25,505 nt of DNA. Origin: Tetragenococcus sp041859945 (GTDB lineage Bacteria; Bacillota; Bacilli; Lactobacillales; Enterococcaceae). How positions within the stretch are numbered: the first letter of the stretch is position 1; every line of letters starts with the position of its first letter. The notes under the pieces were generated by a model. That model had not been told where the DNA came from, searched no databases, and saw nothing but the letters and a program-made list of their open reading frames with translations. The translations under genes were made by a program, and so were the position numbers. The stretch covers positions 1-25,505 of the forward strand of contig JBFLGC010000039.1 in assembly GCA_041859945.1 (NCBI GenBank), given 5' to 3'. Positions 1 to 7,837 of the stretch are shown here, one piece after another.

Positions 1-290
1 TTGATCGTGGATTTCTTTTTACAACAAAGTCTGGTACCCCTATCCAAAATAATTCGTTTAATCTTGCTTTAAAAGGTGCTGCTGAACGTGTAGGTATTTA
101 TAAAAATCTATCATCTCATATCTTTCGTCACTCGCATATTTCCATGTTGGCTGAAATGGGAATACCTCTAAAAGCGATTATGGATCGTGTCGGTCACGCC
201 GATGAAGATACAACTAATCAGATCTATACGCATGTAACTAAAGAGATGAAAACTAACATTATCGACAAGCTAGAACAGTACGGATTTTGA
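1..290 (+). CDS. Tyrosine recombinase (phage/ICE-type integrase), C-terminal fragment
   Basis: An open frame enters from the left edge (first whole codon at 3) and ends at the TGA at 288-290, giving about 95 residues. It carries the C-terminal catalytic motifs of tyrosine recombinases: HIFRHSH (the HxxR box), RVGHAD (the second His) and IYTHVT with the nucleophilic Tyr, followed by a short amphipathic tail. The spacing and the phrase MGIPLKAIMDRVGH resemble integrases of temperate phages and ICEs of lactic acid bacteria rather than XerC/XerD; the window's own XerD is a separate gene. The N-terminal arm-binding and core-binding domains lie outside the window. Integrases usually sit at one end of their element, so an attachment site may lie between 290 and hup. 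The family call is firm; the type of element is inferred. Confidence 0.88.
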   Translation, partial: DRGFLFTTKSGTPIQNNSFNLALKGAAERVGIYKNLSSHIFRHSHISMLAEMGIPLKAIMDRVGHADEDTTNQIYTHVTKEMKTNIIDKLEQYGF

Positions 291-363
291 TTTTTTTGTT
301 ATTTTATAGATGCAAGCTTATTTTTATTTGCTTCTTTTCTGCTTCTTTTAATAATCTCTAACT

Positions 364-403
364 AAAAAAGGTAATGGGAACCTTGATAACTCAAGGTTCC
401 CAT
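364..403 (-). terminator. Rho-independent terminator of hup
   Basis: A perfect 13-bp stem (374-386 with 391-403, loop TAAC) begins 8 nt beyond the hup stop codon. On the minus strand it is followed within a few bases by six T residues (369-364). It also separates hup from the convergent integrase fragment. Confidence 0.85.
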
Positions 404-410
404 CCGTTCA

Positions 411-686
411 TTATTTGACTGCATCCTTCAATGCTTTTCCTGGTTTGAAGGCTGGTACCTTGCTTGCAGGGATCATGATTTCTTCACCAGTTTGTGGGTT
501 ACGACCTTTACGTTCAGCACGTGAACGTACTTCGAAGTTACCAAAACCGATCAATTGAACTTTTTCGCCTTTAGCTAAAGATTCTTGGATCGTTGAAAAT
601 ACAGTATCAACTGCTGTAGTTGCATCTTTTTTAGTCAAGTTTGTAGCTGCTGCAACTTTTTCGATAATTTCTGCTTTATTTGCCAT
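411..686 (-). CDS. hup: DNA-binding protein HU
   Basis: A 91-residue histone-like protein beginning MANKAEIIEKVA. HU dimers bend and compact DNA and help replication and recombination. The diagnostic beta-arm signature GFGNFEVRSRAERKGRNPQT is present, followed by the usual KPGKALKDAVK end; length matches the family (90-92 aa). I place the start at the ATG at 686, because an SD (GGGAGGTG) sits 9 nt upstream. An in-frame GTG at 698 lies inside that SD and is rejected. The gene is single, with its own promoter (about 729) and a strong terminator, and is flanked by der upstream and a mobile-element integrase downstream. No unusual residues were seen. Confidence 0.97.
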   Translation of the reverse strand: MANKAEIIEKVAAATNLTKKDATTAVDTVFSTIQESLAKGEKVQLIGFGNFEVRSRAERKGRNPQTGEEIMIPASKVPAFKPGKALKDAVK

Positions 687-728
687 GGATAGATTCACCT
701 CCCTAAGAAAAATGTGATGCTATACATC

Positions 729-734
729 ATTATA
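729..734 (-). promoter_or_regulatory. Probable -10 box of hup
   Basis: A perfect TATAAT on the minus strand (734-729), about 43 nt upstream of the hup ATG, would start transcription near 722. The matching -35 region (about 752-757) is poor, so the promoter may depend on an activator or on the nearby inverted repeats. Confidence 0.45.
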
Positions 735-766
735 CAAAGACTTGATCGATTCCGAGTCTTGTAACA

Positions 767-791
767 AATATTGAAAGTTACCTTCAATATT
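767..791. repeat. Perfect 9-bp inverted repeat upstream of hup
   Basis: AATATTGAA (767-775) and TTCAATATT (783-791) flank a 7-nt spacer about 35-60 bp upstream of the hup -10 box. A second, smaller hairpin (AAGACT 737-742 with AGTCTT 755-760) lies between it and the -10 box. The repeat could be an operator for hup or a weak end-of-transcript hairpin for der, which has no obvious terminator of its own. Neither is proven. Confidence 0.5.
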
Positions 792-928
792 CTGTTATTA
801 CGTTATCACAGAAAGCCTACAATATCAAGGATTTTCGTGCTTTTTGAGCTTTTTTTTGCAATTTTTCCAATTTTGTTTTTAGAAAAGCAAATTTGATTGT
901 CAAAATGGTCCAACTGTGGTAAAATCTT

Positions 929-2239
929 TTATTTTCTTCTTCTAGCAAGGATCCGTATCGGCGTTCCTTCAAAGGTAAAAGCAGCCCGAATCTGATTTTC
1001 CAAAAAGCGCGCATAAGAAAAGTGCATCAGTTCTTCTTCATTGACAAAAACGACAAAGGTCGGTGGCTTGACGGAAACCTGTGTCGCATAAAAAATCTTC
1101 AGGCGTTTGCCTTTATCTGTTGGCGTCGGATTAGTCGCTACCGCATCCATGATCACTTCATTTAACACGGAAGATGAAATACGCATGTTTTGATTGGTAC
1201 TGACATTTTCAATCAGCGCAGGGATTTGATCTAGACGCTTTTTAGTTAAGGCTGAGACAAAAATGATCGGTGCGTAGTCAAGATACAAGAATTCATTGCG
1301 GATCTTTTGTTCAAACTCATGCATCGTATTGGTTTCTTTTTTAACAAGATCCCATTTGTTGACGACGATGATCACGCCACGACCTGCTTCATGAGCAAAA
1401 CCAGCGATTTTTTTATCTTGCTCACGGATCCCTTCTTCGGCATTCAAAACGACCAAGACCACATCTGAACGATCGATTGCCCGCATCGCCCGCATCACAC
1501 TATATTTTTCCGTCGTTTCATAAACCTTGCCGCGTTTTCTCATCCCAGCTGTATCGATCATTGTGAATTTTTGTCCACTTTCACTGACAAAATTCGTATC
1601 GATAGCATCGCGCGTCGTCCCTTCGATTTCTGAGACGATCACCCGTTTTTCACCTAAGATCGCATTGATAAGCGATGATTTACCCACATTGGGACGACCG
1701 ATCAAACTAAACTTGATCGCGTCTGCTTCTTTCTCGTCCGTTTCATCAGGAAAATGCTTGATCGCCTCATCTAATAAATCACCTAAGCCTAAGCCATGAC
1801 TCCCCGAAATAGGAAACGGATCGCCTAATCCCAAGCTATAAAATTCATAGATCTCGGCGCGCATCTCGGGATTATCGACTTTGTTGACGGCTAAGATGAC
1901 TGGTTTCTTACTTTTATATAAAATGCGCGAGACGAATTCATCAGCGTCGGTGATCCCCTCTTTGGCACTCACGATAAAAAGAATCACATCTGCTTCTTCG
2001 ATCGCGATTTCTGCTTGATATTTGATCTGATCCATAAAGGGTTCATCACCTAAATCGATCCCACCTGTATCAATGATGTGAAATTGTTGATTCAACCATT
2101 CCCCGGTCGCATAAATACGATCACGTGTCACACCTGGAGTATCTTCGACGATCGAAATGCGCTCGCCTGCAATACGGTTGAAAATGGTCGATTTGCCGAC
2201 ATTGGGACGACCGACGATGGCTACTGTTGGAATTGCCAT
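929..2239 (-). CDS. der: Ribosome biogenesis GTPase Der (EngA)
   Basis: 436-residue tandem-domain GTPase needed for 50S subunit assembly. Two G domains are visible. The first has P-loop GRPNVGKS at residues 10-17, DTPGVTRD at 33-40, DTGG at 57-60 and NKVD at 119-122. The second has GRPNVGKS at 181-188, a DTAG switch and NKWD. A KH-like C-terminal domain ends in ILARRRK. Length equals that of the B. subtilis protein. The start is the ATG at 2239, placed by an SD (GGAGGAG) just upstream; a longer frame reaching seven codons further has no suitable SD. It lies between rpsA and hup, each separated by long gaps, so it probably runs from its own promoter near 2373-2400. Confidence 0.97.
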   Translation of the reverse strand: MAIPTVAIVGRPNVGKSTIFNRIAGERISIVEDTPGVTRDRIYATGEWLNQQFHIIDTGGIDLGDEPFMDQIKYQAEIAIEEADVILFIVSAKEGITDADEFVSRILYKSKKPVILAVNKVDNPEMRAEIYEFYSLGLGDPFPISGSHGLGLGDLLDEAIKHFPDETDEKEADAIKFSLIGRPNVGKSSLINAILGEKRVIVSEIEGTTRDAIDTNFVSESGQKFTMIDTAGMRKRGKVYETTEKYSVMRAMRAIDRSDVVLVVLNAEEGIREQDKKIAGFAHEAGRGVIIVVNKWDLVKKETNTMHEFEQKIRNEFLYLDYAPIIFVSALTKKRLDQIPALIENVSTNQNMRISSSVLNEVIMDAVATNPTPTDKGKRLKIFYATQVSVKPPTFVVFVNEEELMHFSYARFLENQIRAAFTFEGTPIRILARRRK

Positions 2240-2372
2240 GATTCTCCTCCATTCTTTCATTTAATCTGTCTATTTTTTATCAGTTAACTATTTTTAACCT
2301 TTCCTAGTTTACCTAAACCCTGACAAACATGCAAGTTTTTTACTAATTTTTGCCGGTGCTAAAAGAAGGACT

Positions 2373-2400
2373 GTTATAATTTACGATCGATCTTAAACAA
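2373..2400 (-). promoter_or_regulatory. Putative sigma-A promoter of der
   Basis: On the minus strand, TTGTTT (2400-2395) and TATAAC (2378-2373) are spaced by 16 bp. Transcription would start near 2366, giving der a leader of about 125 nt. Confidence 0.45.
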
Positions 2401-2461
2401 GCCAAACTCGTAGTGTAGTAGCTGATTTGGCCTGGAATTGTATCGAGAAGAGCTAATATCT

Positions 2462-2575
2462 CTATCCTTTTCGTGATAGACCAATCATAATTGGTACATT
2501 ACGCACACCGATAAAGACACAGGTTTTTGTCAATGGTCTAGCTAATGAACCAGTAATTTCACCAGAGGGCCCCAT
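2462..2575 (-). other. Unrecognised 37-codon open frame in the rpsA-der gap (possible gene remnant)
   Basis: The 440-bp gap 2240-2679 has no clear gene. Within it, a minus-strand ATG frame of 37 codons (MGPSGEITGSLARP..., ending MIGLSRKG) reads with protein-like composition and codon use. It is preceded in frame by a stop and has no convincing SD. After its stop, another frame (ending LLHYEFGLFKIDRKL) also looks protein-like, and a third frame just upstream could join it. This suggests, but does not prove, a frameshifted gene remnant. I do not recognise the family. The stretch also holds a small inverted repeat (ACCAAT/ATTGGT, 2480-2495), so a structured RNA is an alternative. Confidence 0.25.
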
Positions 2576-2585
2576 TAAACATTAA

Positions 2586-2614
2586 AACTTCCCTGCCAAT
2601 AAGACAAGGAAGTT
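2586..2614 (-). terminator. Possible second hairpin downstream of rpsA
   Basis: AACTTCC (2586-2592) pairs with GGAAGTT (2608-2614). On the minus strand the hairpin is followed by only about four T residues. It may back up the hairpin at 2641-2674, or belong to an unrecognised RNA. Confidence 0.35.
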
Positions 2615-2640
2615 AGAGATCGTTCGCCACTTTTATGATC

Positions 2641-2674
2641 AAAAGTGAAGGCCAACAAGAATCTTCACTTTTTT
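2641..2674. terminator. Terminator hairpin downstream of rpsA
   Basis: A perfect 10-bp stem (2641-2650 with 2663-2672, 12-nt loop) lies 6 nt past the rpsA stop. Its U-tract is six residues long in the plus direction but only four on the minus strand. It should end rpsA transcripts and would also stop any plus-strand transcript entering the gap. Confidence 0.65.
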
Positions 2675-2679
2675 AAAAC

Positions 2680-3894
2680 TCATTTATTTTCTTCTTTTTC
2701 CTTTAAAGCTTCGCCTAAAATATCTCCCATTGAAAAACCAGTAGATTCTTCGGGTGCTTCATAAGTTTCTTCAGGAGCTTTCGCTTTTGTTTCTTCTGTT
2801 TTTTCTTCTAAAGCTTTGATACTTAAAGCGATCCTATGATCGGTTGGATTGACATCCAACACTTTGACTTGGATCTTTTCTCCTTCTTCTAACACTTCAT
2901 GAGGGGTCGCAATGTGTTTGTGAGAAATTTGAGAAATGTGAACTAATCCTTCTACGCCAGGGAACACTTCGACAAAGGCACCAAAACTTGTCAAGCGTTT
3001 GACGGTTCCTTCAAGAACACTGCCAACTGGTGCTTTTTCTTCGATATTTTCCCAAGGTCCAGGCAAGGTATCTTTAATAGATAGTGAAACGCGTTCCCGA
3101 TCTGGATCGACCGATAAAACAGCTACTTTCACTGCTTGTCCCACTTTAAGGACATCGCTAGGTTTGCCTACATGAGTATGAGAAATTTCTGACACGTGGA
3201 CTAGGCCATCGATACCGCCTAAGTCAACAAAAGCACCGAAGTCAGTTAAACGAGCTACTTTTCCTTCAACAACATCCCCTTCATGAAGAGATGCCAAGAC
3301 TTCTTCTTTTTTCGCTTCTTTTTCAGCTTCAACTACCGCTTTATGAGAAAGGATCAAGCGATTTTCAGAAGGTTCGATTTCAACGATTTTAAAGGTCAAG
3401 GTTTTGCCTTTATATTCGTCAAAGCTTTCAACAAAATGATCTTCCACCATTGAGGCCGGTACAAAGCCACGTACCCCAAGGTCGACAACCAAACCACCTT
3501 TGACAACATTTGTCACCGGTGCTTCGATCACTTTTCCGGCTTGGAAATCTTTTTCAATATCTTCCCAAACTTTTTTCGCATCTAAGCGACGTTTGGAAAG
3601 AAGATAGTTACCATTTTCTTTATCTTTACCGATCGTAGAGATGACGACAACTTCAAGCACATCGCCAACCTTGACTAAATCATGGATATCTTCTACCGGA
3701 TTCGTAGAAAGTTCTTTGGCAGGTACTACCCCTTCAACACCTGCACCTTCGATCCCTAAAACGGCTTGCTTGTCTTCAATGGCTAATACTTCCCCTTTGA
3801 CGACATCGCCAATTTTTACTTCATGGAAATTACTCAAAGCAGCTTCCATCGTTTCATTGGCATTTTCAACTTTTTTGTTTTCAATATCTGTCAT
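2680..3894 (-). CDS. rpsA: 30S ribosomal protein S1 (four-S1-repeat Firmicute type)
   Basis: 404-residue RNA-binding protein of the small subunit, homologous to YpfD/RpsA of low-GC Gram-positives (four OB-fold S1 repeats, against six in E. coli). The repeats begin near GDVVKGEVLAIE, GKVIEAPVTNVV, GDVVEGKVARLTDFGAFVDL and GSVLEGTVKRLTSFGAFVEV; the last two are the canonical ones. The tail is acidic and Glu/Lys-rich. The start is the ATG at 3894 (MTDIENKK...), which has an AGGAGG SD; a frame seven codons longer runs through that SD. It lies directly downstream of cmk, a common Firmicute arrangement, but a terminator and about 150 bp separate them, so it is probably transcribed separately. Confidence 0.95.
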   Translation of the reverse strand: MTDIENKKVENANETMEAALSNFHEVKIGDVVKGEVLAIEDKQAVLGIEGAGVEGVVPAKELSTNPVEDIHDLVKVGDVLEVVVISTIGKDKENGNYLLSKRRLDAKKVWEDIEKDFQAGKVIEAPVTNVVKGGLVVDLGVRGFVPASMVEDHFVESFDEYKGKTLTFKIVEIEPSENRLILSHKAVVEAEKEAKKEEVLASLHEGDVVEGKVARLTDFGAFVDLGGIDGLVHVSEISHTHVGKPSDVLKVGQAVKVAVLSVDPDRERVSLSIKDTLPGPWENIEEKAPVGSVLEGTVKRLTSFGAFVEVFPGVEGLVHISQISHKHIATPHEVLEEGEKIQVKVLDVNPTDHRIALSIKALEEKTEETKAKAPEETYEAPEESTGFSMGDILGEALKEKEENK

Positions 3895-3966
3895 TACATA
3901 TGTCCTCCTAACCAACTATTCTTTTTAAAATACACTACATGTAATAGTTTATGCTATTCTGAACAA

Positions 3967-3992
3967 AAAATAAAGCGATTACCGCTTATTTT
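3967..3992 (-). terminator. Rho-independent terminator of cmk
   Basis: On the minus strand an AAAATAAGCG / CGCTTTATTTT stem (one bulged T, 5-nt loop) runs into six T residues. It is about 55 nt beyond the cmk stop and upstream of rpsA. Confidence 0.7.
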
Positions 3993-4003
3993 CATAAAAA
4001 AAG

Positions 4004-4036
4004 GTGATTTTCTATGAAAAAAAAAGTGATTTTCTA
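4004..4036. repeat. 22-bp-period tandem direct repeat between rpsA and cmk
   Basis: GTGATTTTCTA occurs at 4004-4014 and 4026-4036, each copy next to an A-rich run, making two imperfect units of 22 bp. It sits between the cmk stop and its terminator. No function is evident. Confidence 0.5.
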
Positions 4037-4047
4037 ATTTTTCTGCT

Positions 4048-4731
4048 TTATTTAATCTGTTTCTCTATTTTTTCAGTTGTGATTTCTTTGATACGAGACA
4101 CCACCTGTTCGATCGTCAAGCCAGTCGTATCGACACAGATCGCATCTTCTGCTTGTTTCAGTGGGGATTCCTCACGATGGGAATCCAAATAATCACGTTG
4201 TTCGATTTCTCGTTTTAAAACCTCAAAATCCATTCTGAGCCCTTTTTCAGTATTTTCCTTATACCGACGTCTGGCTCGTTCTTCAACACTTGCTACCAAA
4301 AAGATTTTTACCTGGGCATCTGGTAAAACGACCGTTCCGATATCACGACCATCCATCACCACACCACCTGCTTCGGCGATTTCTTGCTGTTTGACAACAA
4401 GCCGTTTTCTTACCTTGGCAAAAGCCGAAACCTCTGAAACGTTATGGGTCACCGCAACGCTACGGATCTTATCGGTGATATCTTCCCCATCAGCAAAAAC
4501 CAATTGACCAGAAGCATCCGACCGAAAGCTGATTGGATATCTGTCGATCAAGGCAACTAATCCCTTCTCATCATCAAAAGATATCTGATGCTTGATGGCT
4601 AAATAAGTCACACTGCGATACATAGCGCCTGTATCAGTATAAATAAAACCCAAATCTCGTGCTAAGATCTTGGCTACGGTGCTTTTGCCAGAAGACGCCG
4701 GCCCATCGATAGCAATATTTATTTTTTCCAC
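4048..4731 (-). CDS. cmk: Cytidylate kinase
   Basis: 227-residue cytosolic NMP kinase converting CMP and dCMP to the diphosphates with ATP. It shows the Walker A motif GPASSGKS at residues 10-17, the conserved DTGAMYRSVT segment, VVMDGRDIGTVV and RARRRYKE (the substrate and lid Arg cluster). I choose the GTG at 4731 (MEKINIAIDG...), 7 nt after a GAGGAG SD; the ATG at 4737 falls almost on the SD. Length and start match the B. subtilis enzyme. The upstream LysM gene is 47 nt away with no terminator between, so the two are likely co-transcribed. A terminator follows. Confidence 0.95.
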   Translation of the reverse strand: MEKINIAIDGPASSGKSTVAKILARDLGFIYTDTGAMYRSVTYLAIKHQISFDDEKGLVALIDRYPISFRSDASGQLVFADGEDITDKIRSVAVTHNVSEVSAFAKVRKRLVVKQQEIAEAGGVVMDGRDIGTVVLPDAQVKIFLVASVEERARRRYKENTEKGLRMDFEVLKREIEQRDYLDSHREESPLKQAEDAICVDTTGLTIEQVVSRIKEITTEKIEKQIK

Positions 4732-4778
4732 GATCATTCTCCTCATTTACCTGATTCAACTAAAACTTATCAAGAAAA

Positions 4779-5351
4779 TCATTTGATACGTAATTGGTCG
4801 CCAGGTGAAAAGAAGAAATCATCTGCCGAAATACCATTTAATTGATACAAAGTTTCAACAGAAATACCGTTTCGCGCGGCCACTTGATTAGGACCTTCGC
4901 CTTCTAAAACAGTCGTATATTCAGCACCAATTTGATCTTGATCGGTGGCATCATTAGTTGTGTCCGCCTCATTTTTTTGATCATCATTGACTGGGGCTTC
5001 TGTCGATTCAGATGTTTCCGTCGAACTTTGCAATGTAGACGTTGACGTTTCGGAAGTGGTACTTTCGCTAGTCGATGATGCCACAGTAGACGAACTGGTG
5101 GAACTTACCAGCGTTGTTTCTGAAGTCGATGCGGCAGTGTTACTATCATTATTGCGATTAATCGACCAAATACCGGCCACAACTGGGATCGCCACGATCA
5201 ATATCAATAAAACGACGACGATCGTTAAAAAAGTGCTGTTGCCGCGCTTTTGCTTGTGTTGTTCAGAGCGACTCATATTTTCGTCACTTTCCGTATCATA
5301 AATCGGTTGTTCCCATGGTTCTTCTGTTTGATTTTTCTTTTTTTTGCTCAA
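4779..5351 (-). CDS. Membrane-anchored LysM-domain protein
   Basis: 190-residue bitopic protein. A charged, Lys-rich cytoplasmic head (about 1-39) is followed by one transmembrane helix (about 40-62), a low-complexity Ser/Thr linker (about 72-120) typical of wall-spanning segments, an acidic stretch, and a C-terminal LysM domain (about 144-190, ending SPGDQLRIK) expected to bind peptidoglycan GlcNAc. No catalytic domain is present. The start is a TTG at 5351 with a GGAGG SD 8 nt upstream. It precedes cmk and probably shares its transcript from the extended -10 promoter at 5381-5389. Enterococci carry a LysM protein at this place by recalled gene order; its role is not known to me. Confidence 0.85.
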   Translation of the reverse strand: MSKKKKNQTEEPWEQPIYDTESDENMSRSEQHKQKRGNSTFLTIVVVLLILIVAIPVVAGIWSINRNNDSNTAASTSETTLVSSTSSSTVASSTSESTTSETSTSTLQSSTETSESTEAPVNDDQKNEADTTNDATDQDQIGAEYTTVLEGEGPNQVAARNGISVETLYQLNGISADDFFFSPGDQLRIK

Positions 5352-5380
5352 TTTTATTTCCTCCCCCTACTCTCCGAAAC

Positions 5381-5389
5381 ATTATACCA
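5381..5389 (-). promoter_or_regulatory. Extended -10 promoter of the LysM-cmk unit
   Basis: On the minus strand TGGTATAAT (5389-5381) is a perfect extended -10 element. The -35 region is weak, as is usual for this promoter class. Start would fall near 5374, about 23 nt before the TTG start codon. Confidence 0.6.
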
Positions 5390-5422
5390 TAAGGAAAGGA
5401 TTTCTGTCTTGAAAAATCATTT

Positions 5423-6811
5423 TCATTTTTCTTTTTTAAACAATTTTAGCAAAATCACTTGCCAACTTATTCTTGAAAGCGAATTTTGTTGATAACCCAC
5501 ATTGTCAGACAACCGTTTTGCATTATGAAAATCACAACAATTTGTTGGGAAAGCCGTTATTTCTTCTTGGAAATAATGCATCAAAAATTGGCGACGACAT
5601 TGTGAACAATGGATATAAGCGAGCATTTCAGCTAGCTTTTTTTCCTTTTGATCTTCATTTATCGCCAAACGTTGGCAAAAGGTAGCCCTTCCTTCAAGCT
5701 GAGCTTGTTGCCACCATTTTGCTTGTAGATCATTTTCTTTAGTGATCTTTCCATCTGCCAACGCTTGTTCAAAACTTTGTCGCTCTTGCGTCGCTTTTTG
5801 CAAAAAGAAGTGGTGGATCTTTTCATCGCCTACCTGATATAACAAAATCGCTTCACTGGCTTGTCCATCACGACCAGCTCGACCGATCTCTTGCAAGTAA
5901 CTTTCCAAACAATCTGGTAAATCATAATGAATGACACGTCTGATATTCGGCTTATCGATGCCCATGCCAAATGCATTGGTCGCTACCATAAATTGCAATT
6001 GATCTTCATTGAATTGCTTTTGTAGCATCCGTCGCTCATTACTAGTCAAGCCACCGTGGTAATAGCCCAGCGAGAAATCATTGTGCAATGACTCATAAAG
6101 TTTTTCTACTTGTCGGCGCGTTGCACAATAAATCAACGCTGGTCCAGGACAATTTTTCATGAGCGCCACTAAATTTTGGAATTTGTCCTCGGTTTCTTCG
6201 ACAAATAAAGCAATATTTGGTCGATCCATCGAATAAATGATCTCTTGCGCATCAAACAGGAGCAAGTCTTTGATTTCTTGTTTCACTTTATCGGTTGCAC
6301 TAGCAGTCAAAGCCAAAGTTAAAGGATCATGCAACTGTTTTTTTACAAGCCCCAATTTACGATATTCGGGTCGAAAATCAACACCCCACTGTGAGATACA
6401 GTGCGCCTCATCGATCACAAATAAGGCAATATTTTGCTGTTGCAAAACTCCAAGGATATTTTTTTGGCTAAGCATTTCAGGACTTATAAATAAAAATTTA
6501 TAGCTTTTGATATGGCGGAGCGCATATTCTTTTTCTGCTAGTGATAAAGTGCCGTTTAAAGCAATGACTCGCTTTTCTCCTAAGCGCAACAGTGAATCTA
6601 CCTGGTCTTCCATCAAGGAAATAAGCGGTGATACGATCACGACTAGTCCTTCCTTGATAAAACCTGTCAGCTGGTAGCATAAGCTCTTCCCAGTCCCCGT
6701 TGGTAAGATCGCTAGAGTATCTTTCGCCTTCATTAAAGCTTGGATCACTTCTTTTTGACCCGGACGAAAACTTTTGTACTGGAAAAAGCGTTGCAGTTGT
6801 GTTTCTAACAT
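5423..6811 (-). CDS. recQ: RecQ-family ATP-dependent DNA helicase (short RecS-like form)
   Basis: 462-residue superfamily-2 3'-5' helicase. Motifs in order: Q motif and FRPGQKEV (about 15-22), Walker A LPTGTGKS at 36-43, SPLISLMEDQ (motif Ia), DEAH at 134-137, ALTASAT (motif III), NAFGMGIDKP (motif V) and QEIGRAGRDG (motif VI). A degenerate RecQ zinc-binding region follows (CSQCRRQF...NCCDFH). The protein ends soon after it and has no HRDC domain, like the short B. subtilis RecS. The ATG at 6811 overlaps the 3' end of ypbB by 7 bp and is served by the GGAGGAGG inside it, so the pair is translationally coupled. recQ and recS are both possible names. Confidence 0.92.
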   Translation of the reverse strand: MLETQLQRFFQYKSFRPGQKEVIQALMKAKDTLAILPTGTGKSLCYQLTGFIKEGLVVIVSPLISLMEDQVDSLLRLGEKRVIALNGTLSLAEKEYALRHIKSYKFLFISPEMLSQKNILGVLQQQNIALFVIDEAHCISQWGVDFRPEYRKLGLVKKQLHDPLTLALTASATDKVKQEIKDLLLFDAQEIIYSMDRPNIALFVEETEDKFQNLVALMKNCPGPALIYCATRRQVEKLYESLHNDFSLGYYHGGLTSNERRMLQKQFNEDQLQFMVATNAFGMGIDKPNIRRVIHYDLPDCLESYLQEIGRAGRDGQASEAILLYQVGDEKIHHFFLQKATQERQSFEQALADGKITKENDLQAKWWQQAQLEGRATFCQRLAINEDQKEKKLAEMLAYIHCSQCRRQFLMHYFQEEITAFPTNCCDFHNAKRLSDNVGYQQNSLSRISWQVILLKLFKKEK

Positions 6812-7806
6812 GACCCTCCTCCTTTCTGATAGATTTGATACAAACGTAATTCTAGAAAAGAAACAGTCCGTTCTTCTACCAACTGCTGATAGGAAAGTTC
6901 CCAGGAGCGTTCAGGTAAACTTTGCAACTTTTGCCATTGGGCTTGAGTCACAAAATTCTCATAGGGAAAGTGGGGATCTTGTAAGGCCCATTCAATCAAA
7001 TGATCATGGATCGTGCCTTGTTTTAGATGCCGGATCTGCATGATTTGCTCGACCGTATGACCTTTTTTAGCTAACTGTATGGTATGCAACATGCTTTGAC
7101 TCTCATTTTGTATCAACAAAGAACGCAATAAATGATAAAGCAATGTATTTTTATCATTTACCACCCAGGCCAAAAACAGGTGGATGCTATCGTTAGTATA
7201 GCACTTGGTCCAAGGTTCTTTTTCAAATTTGGCGGGCACCAATTGAAAAAACACCTGTCCATTTTGCTCATAACCACTAAAACTTGAAGCCAAGAAATCA
7301 GCCTTTTCATGGGGCATTTGCTTAAAAATATTCGTCAGTTCTTGATAAAGTGTCACCGCAACCGTCTCACGGTTTTCGCGGATCATTTTTCGGACCGGTT
7401 CAGTATAAAGCGGACTAGTCTCGATGGGTTGATAGTCCTTGCTTTTATCCAAATTTGAAACAGCTTGAACAAAAAGTTGTAACATCCGCCAACATTTTTC
7501 AGCGGTCCTTCCCCATTTAAAAGAGTCTAAATTAGGGAAAATCGATTGAAGTTTGGCCGTTTTTTCAAGCCGCAGAACTTGTCCTTCAGAATCGATCCTG
7601 ATTTTTTTCTCTTGACTCGAGTTTTGTAGTGAATGAATAAACGTTTCTTTTTTTAAATCGGGAAAAAGGGAAAAATAAGGCAATAGGTCATGAAAATAAG
7701 CATAACAAAGGACTGAACTGGTTTTCTTTCCAATAAGGATCTGATAAACGGTGCTTGCCTTCATCTTGTCATTGACATCAAATAAAGCTACAATAAAGTC
7801 ATTCAA
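6805..7806 (-). CDS. ypbB: YpbB-like helix-turn-helix protein upstream of recQ
   Basis: 333-residue soluble protein of unknown biochemical function, matching the YpbB family that is encoded directly upstream of recQ/recS in B. subtilis and many Firmicutes. The recognisable part is the C-terminal helix-turn-helix segment (GHTVEQIMQIRHLKQGTIHD...); the N-terminal two thirds show no motif I can name. The start is a TTG at 7806 with an AGGAGG SD 8 nt upstream. Its end overlaps recQ by 7 bp. The conserved pairing suggests a role linked to RecQ in DNA repair or its regulation; this is inference from context. It is divergent from the ferredoxin gene with only 31 bp between them. Confidence 0.82.
   Translation of the reverse strand: MNDFIVALFDVNDKMKASTVYQILIGKKTSSVLCYAYFHDLLPYFSLFPDLKKETFIHSLQNSSQEKKIRIDSEGQVLRLEKTAKLQSIFPNLDSFKWGRTAEKCWRMLQLFVQAVSNLDKSKDYQPIETSPLYTEPVRKMIRENRETVAVTLYQELTNIFKQMPHEKADFLASSFSGYEQNGQVFFQLVPAKFEKEPWTKCYTNDSIHLFLAWVVNDKNTLLYHLLRSLLIQNESQSMLHTIQLAKKGHTVEQIMQIRHLKQGTIHDHLIEWALQDPHFPYENFVTQAQWQKLQSLPERSWELSYQQLVEERTVSFLELRLYQIYQKGGGSC
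7772..7799 (+). promoter_or_regulatory. Putative promoter of the ferredoxin gene, inside the 5' end of ypbB
   Basis: TTGACA (7772-7777) and TAAAGT (7794-7799) are spaced by 16 bp on the plus strand. They lie within the first codons of the divergent ypbB gene, which fits the very short intergenic space. Confidence 0.4.
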
Positions 7807-7837
7807 TAAAATTCCTCCTGAAAGTGAGTGAAATGCT

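Noticed and set aside
817..1014. Minus-strand 65-codon frame after der
   Set aside because: Overlaps the end of der in another frame; Lys-rich A/T-driven translation with no SD.
4987..5301. Plus-strand 104-codon Val/Ser/Asp-rich frame
   Set aside because: Mirror image of the Ser/Thr repeat linker of the LysM protein.
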